64,000 bases of DNA from an uncultured Lachnospiraceae bacterium (GTDB lineage Bacteria; Bacillota; Clostridia; Lachnospirales; Lachnospiraceae). Position numbers and translations under genes: made by a program. Below the pieces are notes generated by a model, which saw only the letters and a list, made by a program, of their open reading frames with translations, was not told the DNA's origin and did not search any database. Each line of letters starts with the position of its first letter. The first letter of the stretch is position 1. The stretch lies in the NCBI GenBank assembly GCA_910579395.1, contig CAJTUC010000001.1:124001-188000 (forward strand), written 5' to 3'. Below are positions 15,245 to 23,825 of this stretch, one piece after another.

Positions 15245-16063
15245 ATGGGCATGATAATCGGCAGTAGATATAAGACGGTGACAACATCCGTAGAACTTAA
15301 AAATAAGGATGGTTCATCAGCAGGAACGCTTACCATCAGCAAAGTAGTCAAGAGTGGCAAGAAGAAACGTCTCGGCTATAATTTTAAAAGAGTTTCAGCG
15401 CGTATCATGACGGCTAAAACATCTGTCTTTGCGGGGAAAGCAGTACGGGAAGCGCGCAGTTCGGTTGTTTCGCTTCTGATGAAGCAAATGAGCGGCGATT
15501 ACGATGACCGGGAAATCGACAGCGCGCTCGAACATGCGCGAAAGATGGAACGTATTGCGAAGAAGCGCAGAAAGCACATGGAGGAAGAGGAACGGGCCAA
15601 ACAAACAGGTTCCGGCATGGTAGAAGAGGAAGTCGAGACTGCCGAAGAAGAAGAGAAAACGGAAGAAAAGAAGCAGGCGCAGGAGAGTGAACAAAGACTG
15701 GACGAGATGGCCCGGGAATTAGAGCGGATGATGAAAGAATCCGAGCAGGCGCTGAAAGAGCTTGCGCAGGAATTGACGGATGCTTCCTATGAGGATATGG
15801 ATCCGAAACAGCTCGATAATATGAAAAGAAGGCACAGGGCGCAGGAACTTAAAGAAATCATGGAAGCTGATCTGAAATATCTGAAGGCCCTGTTCGATAG
15901 ATTATCGAGGGAAAAGCAGGAGAGTATGAGCAGTTTTTCTTCGTGGGATAATTCCAGTATGCCGAGCGGTGTCTCTTTGGAGATTGGCGGTGTGGAAGTG
16001 CCTGTGCAAACGTCGGAGGCTCCCGTTTCTGCAGAAGGCGCCAGCGTGGATGTGACAGTATAG
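15245..16063 (+). CDS. Lysine/glutamate-rich coiled-coil protein, unknown function
   Basis: This 272-residue soluble protein starts MGMIIGSRYKTVTTSVELKNKDGSSAGTLTISKVV, continues with a basic segment (KKKRLGYNFKRVSARIMTAKTSVFAGKAVREARSSVVSLLMKQ), then a long charged helix from about residue 95 to 225 (EEEEK/EEKKQAQESEQRLDEMARELERMM...). It ends in a Ser/Val-rich tail. I recall similar proteins as hypotheticals in Lachnospiraceae; no function is known to me. AGGGAGG lies upstream of the start. The gene ends 14 bases before the response regulator gene and may share its transcript. Confidence 0.68.
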   Translation: MGMIIGSRYKTVTTSVELKNKDGSSAGTLTISKVVKSGKKKRLGYNFKRVSARIMTAKTSVFAGKAVREARSSVVSLLMKQMSGDYDDREIDSALEHARKMERIAKKRRKHMEEEERAKQTGSGMVEEEVETAEEEEKTEEKKQAQESEQRLDEMARELERMMKESEQALKELAQELTDASYEDMDPKQLDNMKRRHRAQELKEIMEADLKYLKALFDRLSREKQESMSSFSSWDNSSMPSGVSLEIGGVEVPVQTSEAPVSAEGASVDVTV

Positions 16064-16076
16064 GGGAGAGGCCCGC

Positions 16077-16745
16077 ATGAATACGATTTTGGTAGTGGAT
16101 GATGATGTTTATATAGGGAATATGCTGGAAGAGGTGCTGCACAAAGAAGGATACGGTGTGCTTCGCGCCTATTCCGGCTCCGAAGCGTTGCTTCTTCTTT
16201 CTTCCGGCAGGCCGGATCTTGTACTGTTGGATTTGATGCTGCCCGGACTGAACGGGGAAGAAGTACTGGCAGCCATTCAGGGAATTCCCGTGATCATTGT
16301 CAGCGCCAGAGCGGAAGCGGAGGACAAGGTGTCTCTTTTGCTGGGCGGCGCGGCGGACTACGTGACAAAACCCTTTGATATGCAGGAACTGCTCGCGCGC
16401 ATTGCAGTACAATTTAGAAAAACGGCCGTTATCGAAGAAGAGGCCCGACTGCATGTCGATGATATTGTGTTGGATATGGCGGCGCGCAGTGTCGTCGTAA
16501 ACGACAGGGCAGTAAAAGTAACGAGGACTGAGTATGCTATTTTGCGGCTGCTCATGCGAAATCCTGACCAGGTCATTCCCAAATCGATGATATTGGAGAA
16601 AATCAGCGGGGATACGCCGGACTGTGTGGAAAGTTCTCTGAAAGTGCATATCAGCAATCTGCGGAAAAAGCTGCGGGAAGCCGGCGGCAAAGACTATATT
16701 GAGTCCGTCTGGGGAATCGGATTCAAAATGAAAACATTAGGATGA
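16077..16745 (+). CDS. OmpR-family response regulator
   Basis: A 222-residue response regulator. The receiver domain has ILVVDDDVYIGNML (acidic pocket), DLVLLDLMLPG (phosphoacceptor Asp), and YVTKPFD with the conserved Lys. The winged-helix output domain spans about residues 125-220 (VKVTRTEYAILRLLMRNPDQVIPKSMILEKI, SSLKVHISNLRKKLREAGGKDYIESVWGIGFKM). It pairs with the histidine kinase at 18732-19661 and probably regulates the ABC transporter between them through the TCTTAA repeats at 16761-16790. Confidence 0.92.
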   Translation: MNTILVVDDDVYIGNMLEEVLHKEGYGVLRAYSGSEALLLLSSGRPDLVLLDLMLPGLNGEEVLAAIQGIPVIIVSARAEAEDKVSLLLGGAADYVTKPFDMQELLARIAVQFRKTAVIEEEARLHVDDIVLDMAARSVVVNDRAVKVTRTEYAILRLLMRNPDQVIPKSMILEKISGDTPDCVESSLKVHISNLRKKLREAGGKDYIESVWGIGFKMKTLG

Positions 16746-16749
16746 CAAA

Positions 16750-16790
16750 TCTTTACCATTTCTTAATCGTTCTCTTAACCATTTTCTTAA
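16750..16790 (+). promoter_or_regulatory. Tandem 12-bp-spaced TCTTAA sites (putative response regulator operator)
   Basis: TCTTAA occurs at 16761, 16773 and 16785, exactly 12 bp apart, with a weaker TCTTTACC at 16750. Direct repeats at about one helical turn are typical for OmpR-family regulators. The sites lie between the regulator gene and the ABC transporter it probably controls. Confidence 0.6.
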
Positions 16791-16847
16791 CCTTTATCCT
16801 ATATCATTAAAAAAGTTGAAAGAAAAGCGTTTTCGACTATTGAATTT

Positions 16848-16872
16848 GAGTGTCTGCTGAAGCAGACAAATG
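16848..16872 (+). promoter_or_regulatory. TGTCTGC-TGAA-GCAGACA hairpin, copy 1
   Basis: A 7-bp perfect stem with a TGAA tetraloop, followed by ATGGG, lies 35 bases before the ABC ATPase gene. An identical hairpin with the same ATGGG tail precedes the permease gene (17812-17836). Confidence 0.6.
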
Positions 16873-16904
16873 GGTGTAAAAATAAAAAAAGGAGTGGTTA
16901 CTGA

Positions 16905-17810
16905 ATGGAGTATGTTTTGACAGCCAATGCTTTGTGCAAGCAGTATAAACATTTCAAAGCGTTGAATAATTTTTCCATGCATGTTCCAAAGGGGGCAATT
17001 TATGGCTTCGTGGGCAGAAATGGAGCAGGCAAGACGACATTGATCAGGCTGGTATGCGGTCTGCAGTATGCGACATCGGGCGACTATACGCTCTATGGTG
17101 TGAACAGTGCGCAGAAAGAGATTACGACATCCCGGCGAAGAATAGGGGCTATCGTGGAGAACCCGTCAATTTATCTGAATATGACAGCGAAGGAAAATCT
17201 GCGGGCGCAGTATCGGGTTCTTGGACTGCCTTCCCGGGACGGCATAGCGGAACTTTTGGAACTGGTTGGGCTGGAAAACACAGGAAGCAAGAAAGCGAAG
17301 GATTTTTCACTGGGGATGCGTCAGCGGCTTGGCATTGCAATTGCGCTGGCGGGAGACCCGGATTTTCTGCTTTTGGATGAACCGATCAACGGACTCGACC
17401 CACAGGGTATTATCGAAATACGCGAACTGATTCTGAAACTGAACAGGGAACGGCAGATAACGGTATTGATTTCCAGTCATATTCTGGATGAACTGTCGCG
17501 GCTGGCGACCCACTATGGTTTTATCGACAACGGTCGTATGGTAAAAGAAATCAGTGCACAGGAGCTGGAAGCGGCCTGCAGAAAATGCGTTCGTCTGGAA
17601 GTTTCCGACAGCCGGATACTCGCTCGTGTGCTGGATGAACTGCGGATGGAGTATACCGTTCTTTCCGACACGCAGGCGGATGTTTTTGCAAAGATCAACA
17701 TTACGGAACTGGTGCTCGCGCTGGCGAAACAGAACTGTAGTGTGCTTTCCATACAGGAAAAGGACGAAAGTCTGGAAAGTTATTATATCAATCTGGTAGG
17801 AGCAAATTAA
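16905..17810 (+). CDS. ABC transporter ATP-binding protein (bacitracin/lantibiotic immunity type)
   Basis: A 301-residue ATPase with Walker A GRNGAGKTT, Q-loop IVENPSIYLNMTAKENL, signature FSLGMRQRLGIAIALAGDP, Walker B FLLLDEPINGLDP and H-loop ISSHIL. The ~80-residue C-terminal extension is typical of BcrA/NatA-type exporters. With the ABC-2 permease (17843-18682) and the flanking two-component genes it forms a peptide-antibiotic sensing and export module. Putative regulator sites lie in the leader. AAGGAG stands ten bases before the start. Confidence 0.9.
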   Translation: MEYVLTANALCKQYKHFKALNNFSMHVPKGAIYGFVGRNGAGKTTLIRLVCGLQYATSGDYTLYGVNSAQKEITTSRRRIGAIVENPSIYLNMTAKENLRAQYRVLGLPSRDGIAELLELVGLENTGSKKAKDFSLGMRQRLGIAIALAGDPDFLLLDEPINGLDPQGIIEIRELILKLNRERQITVLISSHILDELSRLATHYGFIDNGRMVKEISAQELEAACRKCVRLEVSDSRILARVLDELRMEYTVLSDTQADVFAKINITELVLALAKQNCSVLSIQEKDESLESYYINLVGAN

Positions 17811-17811
17811 G

Positions 17812-17836
17812 TGTCTGCTGAAGCAGACAGATGGGA
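17812..17836 (+). promoter_or_regulatory. TGTCTGC-TGAA-GCAGACA hairpin, copy 2
   Basis: Same hairpin as at 16848, in the short gap between the ATPase and permease genes. It occupies the gap right before the permease ribosome binding site GGGAG. Confidence 0.6.
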
Positions 17837-17842
17837 GTAGAT

Positions 17843-18682
17843 ATGAGTAAACTGATTTATGCGAATCTGGTGAGGATGATCAGGAGTAAAGTTTTCTGGG
17901 TCTCGGAGATTTTCCTGACCGGCTATAGTATCTTTGTATATGCGATGGGGATGATCAATGTCAGAAATAACAGTTTGACGATTAATAACGGATGGACGGT
18001 TTATTTTTTCAATGAAATGCTTTTTATCCATGTTGTAATGGCTGTTTTTATTCCCTTTTTTATCGGGGTGGAATACAGCGACGGCACGATTCGGAATAAG
18101 ATTGCGGTCGGCCATACGAGGATAGATATCTATCTGGCAAATGTGATCGTATGTTATGTGGCGGGCCTTCTGCAGTTTATCACCTATTCTGTCGTTTCCG
18201 CGCTTTCGGCCCTGTTTTTTATTGGTCCATATGCTTTGACGTCGATGGGGCAGATTCCGTGGCGCGTCGGCTGCAGTCTGTTTATTATTCTGGCCTATAC
18301 GGCAGCATTTTCACTGATTGCCATGCTGGATGCCAATAAGGCAAGGGCGGTCGTGATCGAACTCGTGCTCGCGTTTGTCTTTGTGATGCTGGTGATGCAG
18401 ATTTACAGCGATCTGCAGGAACCGGAATTGACGAACAGAGTCGTTATGTCGGAAACGGGGGAAATGGTTCTCGAAGAAAATATTCCAAACAGCAAATACG
18501 TCAGCGGAACAAAAAGAGTCGTCTATGAGTGGCTGGATGCGTGCCTGCCCGAAGACCAGGCGATGTATGTGATCGATCCGGAAACGGTTTTTTCCGTGAA
18601 GGCACCGCTGTGTCTGCTTGGGGAATCGGTAATTTTGGTTGCGGCGGGAGCTTATCTGTTTCGGAGGAAAGATATAAAGTAG
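17843..18682 (+). CDS. ABC-2 type permease
   Basis: A 279-residue integral membrane protein with about six hydrophobic segments (VFWVSEIFLTGYSIFVYAMGM; EMLFIHVVMAVFIPFFIGV; VIVCYVAGLLQFITYSVVSALSALFFIG; CSLFIILAYTAAFSLIAML; VIELVLAFVFVMLVMQI; SVKAPLCLLGESVILVAAGAYLF) and the GVEYSDGTIRNKIAVGHTR loop usual for this group. It is the membrane partner of the ATPase just upstream. I take ATG 17843 because GGGAG lies five bases before it; ATG 17831 belongs to the hairpin tail. Confidence 0.87.
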   Translation: MSKLIYANLVRMIRSKVFWVSEIFLTGYSIFVYAMGMINVRNNSLTINNGWTVYFFNEMLFIHVVMAVFIPFFIGVEYSDGTIRNKIAVGHTRIDIYLANVIVCYVAGLLQFITYSVVSALSALFFIGPYALTSMGQIPWRVGCSLFIILAYTAAFSLIAMLDANKARAVVIELVLAFVFVMLVMQIYSDLQEPELTNRVVMSETGEMVLEENIPNSKYVSGTKRVVYEWLDACLPEDQAMYVIDPETVFSVKAPLCLLGESVILVAAGAYLFRRKDIK

Positions 18683-18731
18683 CGGGGCTTTGCTTTTATA
18701 TTACCGTAATAAAAAAAGAGGGATGGAGAAG

Positions 18732-19661
18732 ATGGGAAGTGTATCGTGGCTCGTGTGGGGAGTAGTGGTGTGTCAGGTGTGCATAATTATTGCTTTGTCC
18801 GTAAAAGTTTACTTGATGCGGAAGGCGGCAGGGGAGCTCAGGGAGGGGATTGTGCGGATTCTCGAGACAGAGACGAATACGCTGCTTACGATATCGAGCC
18901 ATGACGGGGAAATGAAAAGACTGGCAGCGGCGTTGAATGTGGAACTTCGTGAGCTTCGCGGGCAGCGGCATCGGTTTGAGCAGGGAGATTTGAAACTCAA
19001 AGAGGCGGTTGCCAATATTTCCCATGATATCAGGACACCGCTGACCGCGCTCTGCGGTTATCTGGATTTGGCGAAACAGCTGCTTGCGCAGATGCCGGTG
19101 CAGGAAGATACGGAAACGCTGCAGCGGTATCTTGGTATCATGGAAAACCGTGCGGTGGTCTTGACGCAGCTGACAGAAGAACTTTTTCGGTATGCGGTCG
19201 TGATGTCAGAAATACCGCACGTTATTTATGAAGGGGTCATACTGAATCATCTATTGGAAGAGACCATTTCCATCTATTATGGCGTTTTAAGAGAAAATAA
19301 AATCACACCTGTTATATACATGCCTGAAAAGGGGATTAAATCTGGATTAAATAAAAATATCCTATCCAGAATCATTGGAAATATCATTGGTAATGCCATT
19401 AAATACAGCGATGGCGATTTACAGATCACGTTGTCCGAAAGGGGTGAAATGGTATTTTCCAATCATGCGTCCGGTCTGGATGAAGTGCAGGCCGGGAAAC
19501 TGTTCGAACGTTTTTATACGGTACACACAGGTCGGAAATCTACCGGGCTTGGTTTGTCTATTGCAAAGCAGCTCACCGAACAGATGGGCGGCACGATCGA
19601 TGCCGGTTATCGGGACGGGGTACTGTCAATTTCTCTCTTTTTTCCAATAATTCCCGAATAA
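18732..19661 (+). CDS. Sensor histidine kinase with one membrane segment
   Basis: A ~309-residue kinase: one N-terminal membrane segment (WLVWGVVVCQVCIIIALSVKVYLM), a short linker, the HisKA phosphoacceptor box VANISHDIRTPLTALCGYLDLAK, and a HATPase domain with the N box (IIGNIIGNAIKYS), a reduced G1 region (FSNHASGLDE) and G2 (STGLGLSIAKQL). It lacks an extracellular sensor domain, as in kinases that sense through a partner ABC transporter. Starts at 18723 or 18732 are both possible; AGAGGG is best placed for 18732. Confidence 0.88.
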   Translation: MGSVSWLVWGVVVCQVCIIIALSVKVYLMRKAAGELREGIVRILETETNTLLTISSHDGEMKRLAAALNVELRELRGQRHRFEQGDLKLKEAVANISHDIRTPLTALCGYLDLAKQLLAQMPVQEDTETLQRYLGIMENRAVVLTQLTEELFRYAVVMSEIPHVIYEGVILNHLLEETISIYYGVLRENKITPVIYMPEKGIKSGLNKNILSRIIGNIIGNAIKYSDGDLQITLSERGEMVFSNHASGLDEVQAGKLFERFYTVHTGRKSTGLGLSIAKQLTEQMGGTIDAGYRDGVLSISLFFPIIPE

Positions 19662-19745
19662 AGTAGTAAGGTATCCACTTTTGTGATAAAATATTTATAA
19701 ATTCGAGAACCCTGTTAACGCGGTAAACAAATACGAAAGGGATAC

Positions 19746-19863
19746 TGTGAAAAATAAATTTTTCACAGACAAACTTGTTTGTCTTGCGAATATTGTGCCT
19801 TGCGCATAGCGAACTATGTTCGCATTCAAATATCGCAGGCTATGAGAAAGGTGTGGGGATTAT
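19746..19863 (+). repeat. Family D leader repeat, full copy 1
   Basis: Successive hairpins: TGTGAAAAAT/ATTTTTCACA, GACAAAC-TT-GTTTGTC, then TTGCGAATATT...AATATCGCA enclosing GCGAAC-TAT-GTTCGC. It ends in GCAGGCTATGAGAAAGG just before the next gene's start. The full second copy is at 62787-62902; both stand immediately upstream of a gene. Confidence 0.8.
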
Positions 19864-20439
19864 ATGAGCTATTATCTGGTGGATTATGAAAATGTAAAGA
19901 AGGATGGACTGAACGGAATCAATGAACTGTCAAAGGAAGATACAGTCTGTATTTTTTACAGTGACAATGCGGACACGCTGACTTTTGACCTGCATAGAAG
20001 AATCAATGAGTCGGAGGCGGAGATCATCTTTCAGAAGGTTGCGGTCGGAACGAAGAATGCGCTGGATTTCCAGCTTGCGACTTATCTGGGCTATATTATC
20101 GCGGAGAGAAAAGAGCAGGAGTATCATCTCGTAACCAAAGATAATGGTTTTAATATTCTATGCACATACTGGGGAAAGCAGAATGTTAAAATAACGATGG
20201 TGACTGATCTGTCCGGCCGTAATATCAAGAAAGAGCAGGAAGAACTGGGCAAAGAGGTCGACAAGCTGATTAAAGATACGCAGATAGCGGCGGCCGTAAC
20301 GAAGATCATTTTACAGTATAAGACCAAGACCGGTATCAACAACGCTCTTGTAAAGCAGTACCCGAGCAAGGATAACAAGCAGGCGAGCGAGATTTACAAT
20401 GCGATCAAGCCGCTGCTTGGGGATAAAAAAGGACGCTGA
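19864..20439 (+). CDS. NYN/PIN-like domain protein
   Basis: This 191-residue protein begins MSYYLVDYENVKKDGLNGI, the acidic start (D, EN) of NYN/PIN-like nuclease domains, and continues with VCIFYSDNADTLTF, NALDFQLATYLGYII and YHLVTKDNGFNIL, which place further Asp residues at the expected metal site. The C-terminal ~60 residues are helical. Members are thought to act on RNA, but substrates are unknown. It directly follows a family D repeat that supplies its leader. Confidence 0.75.
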   Translation: MSYYLVDYENVKKDGLNGINELSKEDTVCIFYSDNADTLTFDLHRRINESEAEIIFQKVAVGTKNALDFQLATYLGYIIAERKEQEYHLVTKDNGFNILCTYWGKQNVKITMVTDLSGRNIKKEQEELGKEVDKLIKDTQIAAAVTKIILQYKTKTGINNALVKQYPSKDNKQASEIYNAIKPLLGDKKGR

Positions 20440-20463
20440 CGCAGAAAAAGGTAATCGGGGGAT

Positions 20464-21972
20464 ATGAGTAATCGGGAGAGGAATTTCAGGAAAAGAAAGT
20501 GTGTATTGGCCGCGATTTTGTCCGTATGCCTGATTCTGGCAGCAGGCTGCGGCGGGACAGGAACACCGGATGGCAGTAACGGTGGGACGGGAACGCCGGA
20601 TGGCAGTAACGGCGGGACAGGAATGTCGGAAGGTGTAGATGACGGTGTGGAGAAGCGGGAAGAACCGGCGGAGGCGGGGGAGCGGAAAACGGAAACGATT
20701 TCCCTTGGGGAAGAAAGTGGGTGGGAGTCGTGGACGGATTACTTGTACCAGTCGGTAAAGGATGAGACTTATGCCTTTGCTTTTATCGAAATCGGCAGCA
20801 GTCAGGCGGATTTTGACTGGGCATATTATGATGACAGGGAAGCACTCACGGATGCCTTTTTACAGGAAAAGAGCCTGCGTGAAGGGACTGTGTCGTGGTA
20901 TTTTTTGAAACTTCGCATTGACAGCGGTGTCTGCGGGTTGGAAATCTATGATTATTTCAAGGAGAACCTTGCGGAAGAAGGTTATGTCATCGAGGCGTGG
21001 ACGATGAATGAGGGCAACGCCTATCAAATCAATGCGGAATGGCAGAAGGCGTTGGAAGAAGAGTATATGATTCGCGCGAAGTGGAAGGTCATCGTGGAGA
21101 ACGGTTATCTGTATTTTCTGTATTGTGAGGATGTGAACGACGATAACCGGGAGGAGGTCAGCGACCAGATTTACGCCTATGGGGAATGCTTTGATGAGAC
21201 CATGTACGGCGGCGGCTGGCTTATGGATGAAGACACGTTCTATTGGTCGGACCATACGGCACGGACGACGACGTTTGAAGAGCCGGAGCGCAGGTTTGTT
21301 GAGGAACGGGCAAGCGACGCGAACTGGCCGGATAAGCTGATGGGCTATTTCGGCCTCGTCAGCGAGGCGGAATACCGGATACAGCTTGCACCCGAACTGC
21401 CGGAAATGGCGGTTACATTCCGCCTGAAGGAAGAGCTTCCAAAGGAAGGGGAGCCAATTTATCTGTGGAACGGTTTTGTCATGAACGAGACCTATCAGAT
21501 GGAAATTCGGACTTTGGAAGGGGAAGAACTGATACAGAAGACTGATGTGCAGCTTTCCATTGAAGAAAAAGATATCATTTATTTTGAAGATTTGGATGCG
21601 GACGGCTATCTGGACATGCGTATCCTTTATCCGACACATGAGTCGGGCTCGGAGGAACTCTATATCAAAGAAGAAGAGTACTGGGTATGGGACCTGGAGA
21701 AAGAGAAAATGATACGCGTCAGTGACAGTGAGCTCCAGGTCAGAAGGTCAGGAACCGGCGGAGAACCGGAAGCGGAAGCGTTTCCGCAGATTGATATCGG
21801 CTATGTCCCGGTAATTGTGGAAAAGGGAGACAGCCTGTGGAAGATTTCCGAACGGTATTATGGAGACGGTAAATACTGGGGACAGATTTATGAATATAAT
21901 CAGTCGGTCATCGGAGAGAATCCGTCGCTGATCTATGAAGGAACGGAACTGATCTTTCCTTACATGGATTGA
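20464..21972 (+). CDS. Lipoprotein with C-terminal LysM domain
   Basis: A 502-residue exported lipoprotein: basic N-terminus, hydrophobic core, lipobox LILAAGC (Cys ~30). A tandem repeat (GGTGTPDGSN twice, then GGTGMSEG) makes a flexible linker. The large middle domain is rich in Trp, Glu and Asp with no family I recognise. A LysM peptidoglycan-binding domain ends it (VIVEKGDSLWKISERYYGDGKYWGQIYEYNQ...LIYEGTELIFP). It should sit on the outer face of the membrane and bind the wall. Its stop codon lies inside the palindrome ATTGACGAAGTCAAT shared with the stop of the convergent gene. Confidence 0.85.
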   Translation: MSNRERNFRKRKCVLAAILSVCLILAAGCGGTGTPDGSNGGTGTPDGSNGGTGMSEGVDDGVEKREEPAEAGERKTETISLGEESGWESWTDYLYQSVKDETYAFAFIEIGSSQADFDWAYYDDREALTDAFLQEKSLREGTVSWYFLKLRIDSGVCGLEIYDYFKENLAEEGYVIEAWTMNEGNAYQINAEWQKALEEEYMIRAKWKVIVENGYLYFLYCEDVNDDNREEVSDQIYAYGECFDETMYGGGWLMDEDTFYWSDHTARTTTFEEPERRFVEERASDANWPDKLMGYFGLVSEAEYRIQLAPELPEMAVTFRLKEELPKEGEPIYLWNGFVMNETYQMEIRTLEGEELIQKTDVQLSIEEKDIIYFEDLDADGYLDMRILYPTHESGSEELYIKEEEYWVWDLEKEKMIRVSDSELQVRRSGTGGEPEAEAFPQIDIGYVPVIVEKGDSLWKISERYYGDGKYWGQIYEYNQSVIGENPSLIYEGTELIFPYMD

Positions 21973-21977
21973 CGAAG

Positions 21978-23000
21978 TCAATAGACAGCTTCCACATCCG
22001 TGATCTTATTATCCGTGACCTGAAAACGCCAGACGGAATGGCCGGGCAGACGGTGCTCGGTTAAATACCATGCGTTATCTACATAAGTCATATAATAAGG
22101 CGTCCCGCCGCCGATAAAATTTCCATAGACATCCTCATACTCGCCGCTCATCAGGCCGGAAAGATTCCGGGTACGGATGATGGTCGCATAATCTTGATTT
22201 CCGGTCATATCGGTCGAAACGGTTATATAGAAATAGTCCTGAATCGGTGTAAGCTGTATCATGCCTGCCATCGTATCCGGTACAGGCCAGGTATCCAGAA
22301 TCTTAAAGGTGTTCAGTTTGGCCTTAATAATACTGGAATTGCCCGATACGAAATAAATGACATCATCCTGAATGGTAAAAGAGCGGACATAGACGTTGTC
22401 CAGCTCGTCTATTTTTCGGATGCCGGCCAGATACACGCGGGTATCCCCGGAGTCATGGCGGAAAAGATACATTTCCCCGCTCATGGAGCTCCATGCGTAG
22501 AAAGTATTCGTTTTTTCATCATAAACAATATAGTGCGGCCTGTTTCCGATATCGGAAAAGGTCTGTGTATGCAGGAAACGGCCGTCTCTTTTCTCAAAAA
22601 TCAAAATTCTGTTATTTTCTGTATCGTCGATCAGATATACGATGCCGTCGCTGGCAAGCGTATGTCCTCTGTTGATTTCATCCGTCATAACACTCCATTG
22701 CCAGAGCGGGTCGGTCAGATTGTCATGATAAATGACCTGATTATGATAGCAGTCCACGATAAAATAGAGGTCCTCTACTTTGGTAAGATAGGTGGGGACG
22801 CTCAAATCGGAGAAAGGATTCGATTTGATCTCTTCCAATGCTGCAGCAGTCAGGGCGGCTTCATCTACCGGTTCGGAAAATGCCAGACATTCCGTATCAG
22901 AAGTTGTATGTCTGCGGTAAATGAAAAAGGCCGCAATCGCGGCGACAGCGAGGATGACGGTAAAAAGAATAAGATAGCGGCTAAATGTGCTTTTGTTCAT
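21978..23000 (-). CDS. Membrane-anchored beta-propeller-like protein
   Basis: A 340-residue protein with an N-terminal membrane segment (RYLILFTVILAVAAIAAFFIY) and an extracellular domain with repeated short beta motifs (EDLYFIVDCYHNQVIYHDNL, GIVYLIDDTENNRILIFEKRDG, NTFYAWSSMSGEMYLFRHD, DVIYFVSGNSSIIKAKLNTF) typical of an NHL/WD-like propeller. The function is unknown. The correct start is ATG 23000 with AGGAGG nine to fourteen bases upstream; the frame reaching 23192 is unlikely. It converges on the LysM lipoprotein gene with only five bases between stops. Confidence 0.78.
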   Translation of the reverse strand: MNKSTFSRYLILFTVILAVAAIAAFFIYRRHTTSDTECLAFSEPVDEAALTAAALEEIKSNPFSDLSVPTYLTKVEDLYFIVDCYHNQVIYHDNLTDPLWQWSVMTDEINRGHTLASDGIVYLIDDTENNRILIFEKRDGRFLHTQTFSDIGNRPHYIVYDEKTNTFYAWSSMSGEMYLFRHDSGDTRVYLAGIRKIDELDNVYVRSFTIQDDVIYFVSGNSSIIKAKLNTFKILDTWPVPDTMAGMIQLTPIQDYFYITVSTDMTGNQDYATIIRTRNLSGLMSGEYEDVYGNFIGGGTPYYMTYVDNAWYLTEHRLPGHSVWRFQVTDNKITDVEAVY

Positions 23001-23077
23001 AGTGGGTTTCCTCCTAATTGGTATGATAACATGATTTTGGGGTGGTGGGAAGGAGAGAAAATGGAGTTGAGTTTTTT

Positions 23078-23112
23078 GGCGGCCGGGCGGTGCATAGTTC
23101 CTTGGCGGCCCT
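23078..23112 (+). repeat. Family C remnant (one arm)
   Basis: GGCGGCCGGGCGGTGCATAG followed by TTCCTTGGCGGCC matches the left arm region of the family C copy at 54102-54284 (GGCGGCC...GCATAGTTATCTTTGGCGGC). The rest of the element is missing. Confidence 0.5.
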
Positions 23113-23152
23113 AAAACCACAACGAATAAATACAATAAGAGAAAGAGGGGGT

Positions 23153-23500
23153 ATGGATGTGGAAGGTGAAGTTTTAAAAATAATGATAACAATTCTTTTA
23201 TTACTGTTGATACTGCTCCTTGGAGCGGTGTCTTATGCGGGGATTTACCGGATGGCGCGTGTTTATAACTGGAATGGGAAGCGGTATTGCTATTTGGGGT
23301 ATGTGCCGATTCGCAGGGAGAACGGAAATTTTGTTGTCAGGATTGGAGAACATATGGTGGATTTGTCCCGTACGACAGCATATCGAATCTGTCCGGGCAA
23401 AGCTTTTTGCCGGAAAAACAGGTATCGTGCATTGGTCGTATACGCAGAGGGGGAGCGGAGTTATCTGGTCATAGACGGTAATGTGCTGGACTTTTCCTGA
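23153..23500 (+). CDS. Small membrane protein, unknown
   Basis: A ~115-residue protein with one strong N-terminal membrane segment (IMITILLLLLILLLGAVSYAGIYRM) and a small basic domain with beta character (KRYCYLGYVPIRRENGNFVVRIGEHMVDLSRTTAYRICPGKAFCRKNRYRALVVYAEGERSYLVIDGNVLDFS). I do not recognise it. The start at 23153 is preceded by GAGGGGG; ATG 23183 is an alternative. The 325-base gap that follows (23501-23825) has no gene; it holds an imperfect inverted repeat of TTGTTTTCAG (near 23575 and 23620) and a TATACT -10-like box near 23730. Confidence 0.55.
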   Translation: MDVEGEVLKIMITILLLLLILLLGAVSYAGIYRMARVYNWNGKRYCYLGYVPIRRENGNFVVRIGEHMVDLSRTTAYRICPGKAFCRKNRYRALVVYAEGERSYLVIDGNVLDFS

Positions 23501-23825
23501 ACCGGTCATAAAGCATTTTAAAAGCCTCTTATGACTGATGCCATAATAACACTTCCATTCATGGTGATCGCATGTTGTTTTCAGGTAGTTCCTGTTTCTG
23601 TTATAGGCAGATTTCGGCTGAAAAACAACCTGCTTTAACCGAGATTTCTTTCCTGTGTTATTCGGAAAGTACGGGAAATTATGATATACCTGACAAAACA
23701 GAGGTTTCCTTTTTGGAAGAAGTCTGATATACTAATATCCAAATGTTTGCAAAATTCTGTATGAGCTGCGTTTGGGAAAACAGTTTACAGAGTCGTGAGA
23801 CGGACAGAAAGGCAGGGCTGGCAGT

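Noticed and set aside
22194..23114. 306-codon + strand ORF opposite the beta-propeller gene
   Set aside because: It mirrors the real minus-strand gene, which has a signal anchor, ribosome binding site and repeated beta motifs; the + frame has none.
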